This document shows, piece by piece, positions 42,726 through 56,970 of a stretch of DNA of 64,000 nucleotides. The notes under the pieces are model-generated. The model saw only the letters and a list, made by a program, of their open reading frames with translations, did not search any database and was not told the DNA's origin. The stretch is from Megachile rotundata (lineage: Eukaryota > Arthropoda > Insecta > Hymenoptera > Megachilidae): assembly GCF_050947335.1 (NCBI RefSeq), contig NW_027473315.1, positions 2,666,001 to 2,730,000 on the forward strand, in the 5' to 3' direction. Both the position numbers and the translations under genes were made by a program. The number at the start of each line of letters is the position of its first letter. Within the stretch, counting starts at the first letter, position 1.

Positions 42726-45700
42726 ATGATTGTCATTGTATGATTGTGATTGCATGATTGTGATTGAATGATTGTGATTGTATGATTGTGATTGTACGAT
42801 TGTGATTGTATGATTGCGATATTATGATTGTGATTGTATGATTGTGAATGTATGATTGTGATTGTATGATTGTGATTGTATGATTGTGATTGTATGATTG
42901 TGATTTTATGGTTGTTTTTGTATGATTGTGATTGTATAGTAGTAATTGTATGATTGTCATCGTATGATTGTGATTGTATGATTGTGATTGTATGATTGAG
43001 ATTGTATGATTGTGATTGTATTATTGTGGTTGTATGATTGTGATTGTATGATTGTGATTGTATGATTGTGAATGTATGATTGTGATTGTATGATTGTGAT
43101 TGTATGATTGTGATTGTATGATTGTGATTGTATGATTGTGATTGTATGATTGTTTTTGTATGATTGTGATTGTATGATTGTGATTGTATGATTGCGATTG
43201 TATGATTGAGATTGTATGATTGTGATTGTATTATTGTGATTGTATGATTGTGATTGTATGATTGTGATTGTATGATTGTGAATGTATGATTGTGGTTGTA
43301 TGATTGTGATTGTATGATTGTCTTTGTATGATTGTGATTGTATAGTAGTAATTGTATGATTGTCATCGTATGATTGTGATTGTATGATTGTGATTGTATG
43401 ATTGTGATTGTATGATTGTGATTGTATGATTGTGATTGCATGATTGTGATTGAATGATTGTGATTGTATGATTGTGATTGTACGATTGTGATTGTATGAT
43501 TGCGATATTATGATTGTGATTGTACGATTGCGATAGTATGATTGTGATTGTATGATTGTGATTGTATGATTGTGATTGTATGATTGTGATTGTATGATTG
43601 TGATTGTATGATTGTGATTGTATGATTGTGATTGTATGATTGTGATTGTATGATTGAGATTGTATGATTGTGATTGTATTATTGTGATTGTATGATTGTG
43701 ATTGTATGATTGTGATTGTATGATTGTGAATGTATGATTGTGGTTGTATGATTGTGAATGTATGATTGTGGTTGTATGATTGTGATTGTATGATTGTTTT
43801 TGTATGATTGTGATTGTATAGTAGTAATTGTATGATTGTCATCGTATGATTGTGATTGTATGATTGTTTTTGTATGATTGTGATTGTATAGTAGTAATTG
43901 TATGATTGCCTTCGTATGATTGTGATCGTATGATTGTGATTGTATGATTGAGATTGTATGATTGTGATTGTATCATTGTGATTGAATGATTGTGAGTGTA
44001 TGATTGCGATTGTATGATTGCGATCGTATGATTGTGATTGTTTGATTGCGATTGTATGATTGTGATAGTATGATTGTGATTGTATGATTGTGATTGTATG
44101 ATTGTGATTGTATGATTGTGATTGTATGATTGTGATTGTATGATTGTGATTGTAAGATGGCGCGTGTATGATTGAGATTGTACGATTGTGATTGTATGAT
44201 TGTGATCATATGGTTCTGATTGTTCGATTGCGATTGTACGATTGTGATTGCATGATTGTGATTGCATGATTGTTTTTGTATGATTGTGATTCTATGATTC
44301 TGATTTTATGATTGTGCCTGCATGATTGTGATGGTATGATTGTGATTGTATGATTGCGATTGTATGATTGCAATTTTATGAGTGTGATTATATGATTATG
44401 ATTGTATGATTGTGATTGTATGATTGTGATTGTATGATTGTTTTTGTATGATTGTGATTGTATGATTGTGATTGTATGATTGTGATTGCATGATTGTGAT
44501 TGAATGATTGTGATTGTATGATTGTGATTGTACGATTGTGATTGTATGATTGCGATATTATGATTGTGATTGTATGATTGTGAATGTATGATTGTGATTG
44601 TATGATTGTGATTGTATGATTGTGATTGTATGATTGTGATTTTATGGTTGTTTTTGTATGATTGTGATTGTATAGTAGTAATTGTATGATTGTCATCGTA
44701 TGATTGTGATTGTATGATTGTGATTGTATGATTGAGATTGTATGATTGTGATTGTATTATTGTGGTTGTATGATTGTGATTGTATGATTGTGATTGTATG
44801 ATTGTGAATGTATGATTGTGATTGTATGATTGTGATTGTATGATTGTGATTGTATGATTGTGATTGTATGATTGTGATTGTATGATTGTTTTTGTATGAT
44901 TGTGATTGTATGATTGTGATTGTATGATTGCGATTGTATGATTGAGATTGTATGATTGTGATTGTATTATTGTGATTGTATGATTGTGATTGTATGATTG
45001 TGATTGTATGATTGTGAATGTATGATTGTGGTTGTATGATTGTGATTGTATGATTGTTTTTGTATGATTGTGATTGTATGATTGTGATTGTATGATTGTG
45101 ATTGTATGATTGTGATTGCATGATTGTGATTGAATGATTGTGATTGTATGATTGTGATTGTACGATTGTGATTGTATGATTGCGATATTATGATTGTGAT
45201 TGTACGATTGCGATAGTATGATTGTGATTGTATGATTGTGATTGTATGATTGTGATTGTATGATTGTGATTGTATGATTGTGATTGTATGATTGTGATTG
45301 TATGATTGTGATTGTATGATTGTGATTGTATGATTGTGATTGTATGATTGAGATTGTATGATTGTGATTGTATTATTGTGATTGTATGATTGTGATTGTA
45401 TGATTGTGATTGTATGATTGTGATTGTATGATTGTGAATGTATGATTGTGGTTGTATGATTGTGAATGTATGATTGTGGTTGTATGATTGTGATTGTATG
45501 ATTGTTTTTGTATGATTGTGATTGTATAGTAGTAATTGTATGATTGTCATCGTATGATTGTGATTGTATGATTGTTTTTGTATGATTGTGATTGTATAGT
45601 AGTAATTGTATGATTGCCTTCGTATGATTGTGATCGTATGATTGTGATTGTATGATTGTGATTGTATGATTGTGATTGTATGATTGAGATTGTATGATTG

Positions 45701-46060
45701 TGATTGTATTATTGTGATTGTATGATTGAGATTGTATGATTGTGATTGGACTATTGTGATTGTATGATTGTGATTGTATGATTGTGATTGTATGATTGTG
45801 AATGTATGATTGTGATTGTATGATAGTGATTGTGTGATTGTGATTGTATGATTGTTTTTGTATGATTGTGATTGTATAGTAGTAATTGTATGATTGTCAT
45901 CGTATGATTGTTATTGTATGATTGTTTTTGTATGATTGTGATTGTATAGTAGTAATTGTATGATTGTCTTCGTATGATTGTGATTGTATGATTGTGATTG
46001 TATGATTGTGATTGTATGATTGTGATTGTATGATTGTGATTGCATGATTGTGATTGTATG

Positions 46061-49000
46061 ATTGTGATTGTATGATTGTGATTGTATGATTGTTTTTGTA
46101 TGATTGTGATTGTATGATTGTGATTGTATGATTGTGATAGTATGATTGTGATTGTATGATTGTGGTTGTATGATTGTGATAGTATGGTAGTGATTGTATG
46201 ATTGTGATTGTATGATTGGGATTGTATGATTGAGATTGTATGATTGTGATTGTATTATGGTGATTGTATGATTGTGATAGTATGATTGTGATTGTATGAT
46301 TGTGGTTGTATGATTGTGATTGTATGATTGTGCCTGTATGATTGCAATGGTGTGATTGTGATTGTATGATTGCGGTTGTATGATTGCAATTTTATGAGTG
46401 TGATTATATGATTATGATTGTATGATTGTGATTGCATGATTGTGATTGTATGATTGTGATTGTACGATTGTGATTGGATTATTGTGATTGTATGATTGCG
46501 ATAGTATGATTGGGATTGTATGATTGTGATTGTATGATTGCGATTGTATGATTGAGATTGTACGATAGTGATTGGATTATTGTGATTGTATGATTGTGAT
46601 TGTATGATTGTGATTGTATGATTGTGAATGTATGATTGTGATTGTATGATTGTGATTGTATGATTGTGATTGCATGATTGTGATTGTATGATTGTGATTG
46701 TATGATTGTGATTGTATGATTGCGATAGTATGATTGGGATTGTATGATTGTGATTGTATGATTGTGATTGTATGATTGTGATTGTATGATTGTGATCGTA
46801 TGGTTCTGATTGTTCGATTGCGATTGTACGATTGTGATTGTATGATTGTGATTGCATGATCGTTTTTGTATGATTGTGATTGTATGATTGTGATTGTATG
46901 ATTGTGCCTGTATGATTGCAATGGTGTGATTGTGATTGTATGATTGCGGTTGTATGATTGCAATTTTATGAGTGTGATTATATGATTATGATTGTATGAT
47001 TGTGATTGCATGATTGTGATTGTATGATTGTGATTGTATAATTGTGATTGTACGATTGTGATTGTATGATTGTGATTGTATGATTGCGATAGTATGATTG
47101 GGATTGTATGATTGTGATTGTATGATTGCGATTGTATGATTGAGATTGTATGATTGTGATTGTATTATTGTGACTGTCTGATTGTGATTGTATGATTGTG
47201 ATTGTATGATTGTGAATGTATGATTGTGATTGTATGATTGTGATTGTATGATTGTTTTTGTCTGATTGTTTTTGTATGATTGTGATTGTATTGTAGTAAT
47301 TGTATGATTGTCATCGTATGATTGTGATTGTATGATTGCTTTTGTATGATTGTGATTGTATAGTAGTAATTGTATGATTGTCTTCGTATGATTGTGATCG
47401 TATGATTGTGATTGTATGATTGTTTTTGTATGATTTTGATGGTATGATTGTGATTGTATGATTGTGATTGTATGATTGTTTTTGTATGATTGTGATTGTA
47501 TAGTAGTAATTGTAGGATTGTCATCGTATGATTGTGATTGTATGATTGTTTTTGTATGATTGTGATTGTATAGTAGTAATTGTATGATTGTCTTCGTATG
47601 ATTGTGATCGTATGATTGTGACTGTATGATTGTGATTGTGTGATTGTGATTGTATGATTGTGATTGTATCATTGTGATTGTATGATTGTGATCATATGAT
47701 TGTGATCATATGATTGTGATTGTATGATTGTGATTGTATGATTGTTTTTGTATGATTGTGATTGTATGATTGCGATTGTATGATTGTGATTGTATGATTG
47801 TGATTGTATTATTGTGATTGTATGATTGTGATTGTATGATTGCGATAGTATGATTGTGATTGTATGATTGTGATTGTATGATTGTAATTGTATGATTGAG
47901 ATTGTATGATTGTGATTGTATTATTGTGATTGTATGATTGTGATTGTATGATTGTGATTGTATGATTGTGAATGTATGATTGTGATTGTATGATTGTGAT
48001 TGTATGATTGTGATTGTATGATTGTTTTTGTATGATTGTGATTGTATAGTAGTAATTGTATGATTGTCATCGTATGATTGTGATTGTATGATTGTTTTTG
48101 TATGATTGTGATTGTATAGTAGTAATTGTATGATTGTCTTCGTATGATTGTGATCGTATGATTGTGATCGTATGATTGTGATTATATGATTGTGATTGTA
48201 TCATTGTGATTGAATGATTGTGAGCGTATGATTGTGAGTGTATGATTGTGATTGTATGATTGTTTTTGTATGATTGTGATTGTATGATTGTGATCGTACG
48301 ATTGTGATCGTATGATTGTGATTGTATGATTGTGATCGTTTGATTGTGGTTGTATAATTATGGTTCTATTATTGTGATTGTATGATTGTTCTTGTATGAT
48401 TATGATCATATGATTGTAATTGCATGATTGTGATTGTATGATTGTGATTGTATGATTGTGATTGTATGATTGTGATTGTATGATTGCGATAGTATGATTG
48501 TGATTGTATGATTGTGATTGTATGATTGTGATTGTATGATTGTGATTGTATGATTGTGATTGTATGATTGTGATAATATGATTGTGATTGTATGATTGTG
48601 GTTGTATGATTGTGATTGTATGATTGTGATTGTATGATTGTGATTGTATGATTGGGATTGTATGATTGGGATTGTATGATTGAGATTGTATGATTGTGAT
48701 TGTATTATTGTGATTGTATGATTGTGATTGTATGATTGTGATTGTATGATTGTGATTGTATGATTGTGATTGTATGATTGTGCCTGTATGATTGTGATGG
48801 TATAATTGTGATTGTATGATTGCGATTGTATGATTGCTATTTTATGAGTGTGATTATATGATTATGATTGTATGATTGTGATTGTATGATTGTGATTGTA
48901 TGATTGTTTTTGAATGATTGTGATTGTATGATTGTGATTGTATGATTGTGATTGCATGATTGTGATTGAATGATTGTGATTGTATAATTGTGATTGTACG

Positions 49001-51460
49001 ATTGTGATTGTATGATTGTGATTGTATGATTGCGATAGTATGATTGGGATTGTATGATTGTGATTGTATGATTGCGATTGTATGATTGAGATTGTACGAT
49101 TGTGATTGGATTATTGTGATTGTATGATTGTGATTGTATGATTGTGATTGTATGATTGTGAATGTATGATTGTGATTGTATGATTGTGATTGTATGATTG
49201 CGATTGCATGATTGTGATTGTATGATTGTGATTGTATGATTGTGATTGTATGATTGCGATAGTATGATTGGGATTGTATGATTGTGATTGTATGATTGTG
49301 ATTGTATGATTGTGATTGTATGATTGTGATCGTATGGTTCTGATTGTTCGATTGCGATTGTACGATTGTGATTGTATGATTGTGATTGCATGATCGTTTT
49401 TGTATGATTGTGATTGTATGATTGTGATTGTATGATTGTGCCTGTATGATTGCAATGGTATGATTGTGATTGTATGATTGCGGTTGTATGATTGCAGTTT
49501 TATGAGTGTGATTATATGATTATGATTGTATGATTGTGATTGCATGATTGTGATTGTATGATTGTGATTGTATAATTGTGATTGTACGATTGTGATTGTA
49601 TGATTGTGATTGTATGATTGCGATAGTATGATTGGGATTGTATGATTGTGATTGTATGATTGCGATTGTATGATTGAGATTGTATGATTGTGATTGTATT
49701 ATTGTGACTGTATGATTGTGATTGTATGATTGTGATTGTATGATTGTGAATGTATGATTGTGATTGTATGATTGTGATTGTATGATTGTTTTTGTCTGAT
49801 TGTTTTTGTATGATTGTGATTGTATTGTAGTAATTGTATGATTGTCATCGTATGATTGTGATTGTATGATTGCTTTTGTATGATTGTGATTGTATAGTAG
49901 TAATTGTATGATTGTCTTCGTATGATTGTGATCGTATGATTGTGATTGTATGATTGTTTTTGTATGATTGTGATTGTATAGTAGTAATTGTATGATTGTC
50001 TTCGTATGATTGTGATCGTATGATTGTGATTGTATGATTGTGATTGTGTGATTGTGATTGTATGATTGTGATTGTATCATTGTGATTGTATGATTGTGAT
50101 CATATGATTGTGATCATATGATTGTGATTGTATGATTGTGATTGTATGATTGTGATTGTATGATTGTTTTTGTATGATTGTGATTGTATGATTGCGATTG
50201 TATGATTGTGATTGTATGATTGTGATTGTATTATTGTGATTGTATGATTGTGATTGTATGATTGCGATAGTATGATTGTGATTGTATGATTGTGATTGTA
50301 TGATTGTGATTCTATGATTGTGATTGTATGATTGTGATTGTATGATTGTGATTGTATGATTGTGATTGTATGATTGTGATTGTATGATTGTGATTGTATG
50401 ATTGTAATTGTATGATTGAGATTGTATGATTGTGATTGTATGATTGTGATTGTATGATTGTGATTGTATGATTGCGATAGTATGATTGGGATTGTATGAT
50501 TGTGATTGTATGATTGTGATTGTATGATTGTGATTGTATGATTGTGATCGTATGGTTCTGATTGTTCGATTGCGATTGTACGATTGTGATTGTATGATTG
50601 TGATTGCATGATCGTTTTTGTATGATTGTGATTGTATGATTGTGATTGTATGATTGTGCCTGTATGATTGCAATGGTATGATTGTGATTGTATGATTGCG
50701 GTTGTATGATTGCAATTTTATGAGTGTGATTATATGATTATGATTGTATGATTGTGATTGCATGATTGTGATTGTATGATTGTGATTGTATAATTGTGAT
50801 TGTACGATTGTGATTGTATGATTGTGATTGTATGATTGCGATAGTATGATTGGGATTGTATGATTGTGATTGTATGATTGCGATTGTATGATTGAGATTG
50901 TATGATTGTGATTGTATTATTGTGACTGTATGATTGTGATTGTATGATTGTGATTGTATGATTGTGAATGTATGATTGTGATTGTATGATTGTGATTGTA
51001 TGATTGTTTTTGTCTGATTGTTTTTGTATGATTGTGATTGTATTGTAGTAATTGTATGATTGTCATCGTATGATTGTGATTGTATGATTGCTTTTGTATG
51101 ATTGTGATTGTATAGTAGTAATTGTATGATTGTCTTCGTATGATTGTGATCGTATGATTGTGATTGTATGATTGTTTTTGTATGATTTTGATTGTATGAT
51201 TGTGATTGTATGATTGTGATTGTATGATTGTTTTTGTATGATTGTGATTGTATAGTAGTAATTGTAGGATTGTCATCGTATGATTGTGATTGTATGATTG
51301 TTTTTGTATGATTGTGATTGTATAGTAGTAATTGTATGATTGTCTTCGTATGATTGTGATCGTATGATTGTGATTGTATGATTGTGATTGTGTGATTGTG
51401 ATTGTATGATTGTGATTGTATCATTGTGATTGTATGATTGTGATCATATGATTGTGATCA
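46061..51460. repeat. HOR family C, block C2
   Basis: Family-C signatures dominate: ATGATTGCTATTTT at 48830 and ATGGTTCTGATTGT after a GATCGT-ending unit at 46800, 49334 and 50552. A short family-B stretch with TTGATTGTGGTTGT at 48340 is embedded. The part 46.26-46.86 kb recurs at 57.06 and 58.06 kb. The part from about 48.2 kb on recurs from about 60.5 kb. Segment 50,738-51,424 matches 36,599-37,285 closely. No gene is present. Confidence 0.82.
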
Positions 51461-54400
51461 TATGATTGTGATTGTATGATTGTGATTGTATGATTGTTTT
51501 TGTATGATTGTGATTGTATGATTGCGATTGTATGATTGTGATTGTATGATTGTGATTGTATTATTGTGATTGTATGATTGTGATTGTATGATTGCGATAG
51601 TATGATTGTGATTGTATGATTGTGATTGTATGATTGTGATTCTATGATTGTGATTGTATGATTGTGATTGTATGATTGTGATTGTATGATTGTGATTGTA
51701 TGATTGTGATTGTATGATTGTGATTGTATGATTGTAATTGTATGATTGAGATTGTATGATTGTGATTGTATTATTGTGATTGTATGATTGTGATTGTATG
51801 ATTGTGATTGTATGATTGTGATTGTATGATTGTGAATGTATGATTGTGATTGTATGATTGTGATTGTATGATTGTGATTGTATGATTGTTTTTGTATGAT
51901 TGTGATTGTATAGTAGTAATTGTATGATTGTCATCGTATGATTGTGATTGTATGATTGTTTTTGTATGATTGTGATTGTATAGTAGTAATTGTATGATTG
52001 TCTTCGTATGATTGTGATCGTATGATTGTGATCGTATGATTGTGATTATATGATTGTGATTGTATCATTGTGATTGAATGATTGTGAGCGTATGATTGTG
52101 AGTGTATGATTGTGATCGTATGATTGTGATTGTATGATTGTGATCGTTTGATTGTGGTTGTATAATTATGGTTCTATTATTGTGATTGTATGATTGTGAT
52201 TGTTTGATTGTGGTTGTATAATTATGGTTCTATTATTGTGATTGTATGATTGTTCTTGTATGATTATGATCATATGATTGTAATTGCATGATTGTGATTG
52301 TATGATTGTGATTGTATGATTGTGATTGTATGATTGTGATTGTATGATTGCGATAGTATGATTGTGATTGTATGATTGTGATTGTATGATTGTGATTGTA
52401 TGATTGTGATTGTATGATTGCGATAGTATGATTGTGATTGTATGATTGTGATTGTATGATTGTGATTGTACGATTGTGATTGTATGATTGTGATTGTATG
52501 ATTGTGATTGTATGATTGTTTTTGTATGATTGTGATTGTATAGTAGTAATTGTATGATTGACTTCGTATGATTGTGATCGTATGATTGTGATTGTATGAT
52601 TGCGATTGTATGATTGTTTTTGTATGATTGTGATTGTATATTAGTAATTGTATGGTTGTCATCGTATGATTGTAATTGTATGATTGTTTTTGTATGATTG
52701 TGATTGTATAGTAGTAATTGTATGATTGTCTTCGTATGATTGTGATTGTATGATTGCGATTGTATGATTGTGATTGTATGATTGTGATTGTATTATTGTG
52801 ATTGTATGATTGTGATTGTATGATTGCGATAGTATGATTGTGATTGTATGATTGTGATTGTATGATTGTGATTGTATGATTGTGATTGTATGATTGTGAT
52901 TGTATGATTGTGATTGTATGATTGTGATTGTATGATTGTGATTGTATGATTGTAATTGTATGATTGAGATTGTATGATTGTGATTGTATTATTGTGATTG
53001 TATGATTGTGATTGTATGATTGTGATTGTATGATTGTGAATGTATGATTGTGATTGTATGATTGTGATTGTATGACTGTGATTGTATGATTGTTTTTGTA
53101 TGATTGTGATTGTATAGTAGTAATTGTATGATTGTCATCGTATGATTGTGATTGTATGATTTTTTTTGTATGATTGTGATTGTATAGTAGTAATTGTATG
53201 ATTGTCTTCGTATGATTGTGATCGTATGATTGTGATCGTATGATTGTGATTATATGATTGTGATTGTATCATTGTGATTGAATGATTGTGAGCGTATGAT
53301 TGTGAGTGTATGATTGTGATTGTATGATTGTTTTTGTATGATTGTGATTGTATGATTGTGATCGTACGATTGTGATCGTATGATTGTGATTGTATGATTG
53401 TGATCGTTTGATTGTGGTTGTATAATTATGGTTCTATTATTGTGATTGTATGATTGTTCTTGTATGATTATGATCATATGATTGTAATTGCATGATTGTG
53501 ATTGTATGATTGTGATTGTATGATTGTGATTGTATGATTGTGATTGTACGATTGTGATTGTATGATTGTGATTGTATGATTGTGATTGTATGATTGTGAT
53601 TGTATGATTGTGATTGTATGATTGTTTTTGTATGATTGTGATTGTATAGTAGTAATTGTATGATTGTCATCGTATGATTGTCATTGTATGATTGTGATTG
53701 TATCATTGTGATTGAATGATTGTGAGTGTATGATTGCGATTGTATGATTGCGATCGTATGATTGTGATTGTTTGATTGCGATTGTATGATTGTGATTGTA
53801 TGATTGTGATTGTATGATTTTGATTGTATGATTGTGATTGTATGATTGTGATTGTATGATTGTGATTGTATGATTGTGATTGTATGATTGTGATTGTAAG
53901 ATGGCGCGTGTATGATTGAGATTGTACGATTGTGATTGTATGATTGTGATCATATGGTTCTGATTGTTCGATCGCGATTGTACGATTGTGATTGCATGAT
54001 TGTGATTGCATGATTGTTTTTGTATGATTGTGATTCTATGATACTGATTTTATGATTGTGCCTGCATGATTGTGATGGTATGATTGTGATTGTATGATTG
54101 CGATTGTATGATTGCAATTTTATGAGTGTGATTATATGATTATGATTGTATGATTGTGATTGTATGATTGTGATTGTATGATTGTGATTGTATGATTGTG
54201 ATTGTATGATTGTGATTGTATGATTGTTTTTGTATGATTGTGATTGTATGATTGTGATTGTATGATTGTGATTGTATGATTCTGATTGCATGATTGTGAT
54301 TGAATGATTGTGATTGTATGATTGTGATTGTACGATTGTGATTGTATGATTGCGATATTATGATTGTGATTGTATGATTGTGATTGTATGATTGTGATTG

Positions 54401-56970
54401 TATGATTGTGATTGTATGATTGTGATTGTATGATTGTGATTGTATGATTGTGATTGTATGATTGTGATTGTATGATTGCGATTGTATGATTGCGATTGTA
54501 TGATTGTGATTGTATGATTGACATTGTATGATTGTGATTGTATTATTGTGGTTGTATGATTGTGATTGTATGATTGTGATTGTATGATTGTGAATGTATG
54601 ATTGTGATTGTATGATTGTGATTTTATGGTTGTTTTTGTATGATTGTGATTGTATAGTAGTAATTGTATGATTGTCATCGTATGATTGTGATTGTATGAT
54701 TGTGATTGTATGATTGTCATCGTATGATTGTGATTGTATGATTGTGATTGTATGATTGAGATTGTATGATTGTGATTGTATTATTGTGGTTGTATGATTG
54801 TGATTGTATGATTGTGATTGTATGATTGTGAATGTATGATTGTGATTGTATGATTGTGATTGTATGATTGTGATTGTATGATTGTGATTGTATGATTGTG
54901 ATTGTATGATTGCGATAGTATGATTGTGATTGAATGATTGTGATTGTATGATTGTGATTGTACGATTGTGATTGTATGATTGCGATATTATGATTGTGAT
55001 TGTATGATTGTGATTGTATGATTGTGATTGTATGATTGTGATTGTATGATTGTGATTGTATGATTGTGATTGTATGATTGTGATTGTATGATTGCGATTG
55101 TATGATTGCGATTGTATGATTGTGATTGTATGATTGACATTGTATGATTGTGATTGTATTATTGTGGTTGTATGATTGTGATTGTATGATTGTGATTGTA
55201 TGATTGTGAATGTATGATTGTGATTGTATGATTGTGATTGTATGATTGTGATTGTATGATTGTGATTGTATGATTGTGATTTTATGGTTGTTTTTGTATG
55301 ATTGTGATTGTATAGTAGTAATTGTATGATTGTCATCGTATGATTGTGATTGTATGATTGTGATTGTATGATTGAGATTGTATGATTGTGATTGTATTAT
55401 TGTGGTTGTATGATTGTGATTGTATGATTGTGATTGTATGATTGTGAATGTATGATTGTGATTGTATGATTGTGATTGTATGATTGTGATTGTATGATTG
55501 TGATTGTATGATTGTGATTGTATCATTGTGATTGAATGATTGTGAGCGTATGATTGTGAGTGTATGATTGTGATCGTATGATTGTGATTGTATGATTGTG
55601 ATTGTATCATTGTGATTGAATGATTGTGAGTGTATGATTGTGATTGTATGATTGTTTTTGTATGATTGCGATTGTATGATTGTGATCGTACGATTGTGAT
55701 CGTATGATTGTGATTGTATGATTGTGATCGTTTGATTGTGGTTGTATAATTATGGTTCTATTATTGTGATTGTATGATTGTTCTTGTATGATTATGATCA
55801 TATGATTGTAATTGCATGATTGTGATTGTATGATTGTGATTGTATGATTGTGATTGTATGATTGTGATTGTATGATTGCGATAGTAGGATTGTGATTGTA
55901 TGATTGTGATTGTATGATTGTGATTGTATGATTGCGATAGTATGATTGTGATTGTATGATTGTGATTGTATGATTGTGATTGTACGATTGTGATTGTATG
56001 ATTGTGATTGTATGATTGTGATTGTATGATTGTTTTTGTATGATTGTGATTGTATAGTAGTAATTGTATGATTGTCATCGTATGATTGTCATTGTATGAT
56101 TGTGATTGTATCATTGTGATTGAATGATTGTGAGTGTATGATTGCGATTGTATGATTGCGATCGTATGATTGTGATTGTTTGATTGCGATTGTATGATTG
56201 TGATTGTATGATTGTGATTGTATGATTGTGATTGTATGATTGTGATTGTATGATTGTGATTGTATGATTGTGATTGTATGATTGTGATTGTATGATTGTG
56301 ATTGTATGATTGTGATTGTATGATTGTGATTGTAAGATGGCGCGTGTATGATTGAGATTGTACGATTGTGATTGTATGATTGTGATCATATGGTTCTGAT
56401 TTTTCGATTGCGATTGTACGATTGTGATTGCATGATTGTGATTGCATGATTGTTTTTGTATGATTGTGATTCTATGATTCTGATTTTATGATTGTGCCTG
56501 CATGATTGTGATGGTATGATTGTGATTGTATGATTGCGATTGTATGATTGCAATTTTATGAGTGTGATTATATGATTATGATTGTATGATTGTGATTGTA
56601 TGATTGTGATTGTATGATTGTTTTTGTATGATTGTGATTGTATGATTGTGATTGTATGATTGTGTTTTCATGATTGTGATTGCATGATTGTTTTTGTATG
56701 ATTGTGATTCTATGATTCTGATTTTATGATTGTGCCTGCATGATTGTGATGGTATGATTGTGATTGTATGATTGCGATTGTATGATTGCAATTTTATGAG
56801 TGTGATTATATGATTATGATTGTATGATTGTGATTGTACGATTGTGATTGTATGATTGCGATATTATGATTGTGATTGTATGATTGTGATTGTATGATTG
56901 TGATTGTATGATTGTGATTGTATGATTGTGATTGTATGATTGTGATTGTATGATTGTGATTGTATGATTG
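51461..56970. repeat. HOR family B, block B4
   Basis: This block has AAGATGGCGCGTGT at 53898 and 56334, and TTGATTGTGGTTGT at 52148, 52204, 53408 and 55732. The segment 53,681-54,011 closely matches 38,492-38,822 and 40,102-40,432, so it derives from the same monomer subtype as block B3. The first two TTGATTGTGGTTGT copies are only 56 bp apart, a local four-unit duplication. No gene is present. Confidence 0.82.
52148..52259. repeat. 56-bp (4-unit) duplication of the family-B marker pair
   Basis: Four units starting with TTGATTGTGGTTGT at 52148 are followed at 52204 by the same marker pair and ATTATTGTGATTGT. In the second copy the fourth unit is ATGATTGTTCTTGT, as in all other family-B monomers. 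This is the only place where the pair is doubled. The upstream stretch is also shorter here than in other B monomers. Confidence 0.85.

Larger units (their letters stand above)
37319..46060. repeat. HOR family B, block B3
   Basis: This block has AAGATGGCGCGTGT at 38709, 40319, 42167 and 44154, and TTGATTGTGGTTGT at 38107, 39745 and 41579. Three consecutive HOR monomers start at about 37,967, 39,605 and 41,439, so monomer lengths are about 1,638 and 1,834 bp. From about 41.6 kb onward the block copies 29.0-33.2 kb. The only 13-bp unit of the window lies at 42,713. No gene is present. Confidence 0.83.

Noticed and set aside
54140..55336. Minus-strand open frame of 398 residues (similar ones at 42,401-43,441 and 9,808-10,836)
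   Set aside because: Same artefact: length depends only on the distance between ATTATTG or ATCATTG units that create minus-strand stops. The frame at 42,401-43,441 even runs through the 13-bp unit and changes phase without ending, because every frame is open.
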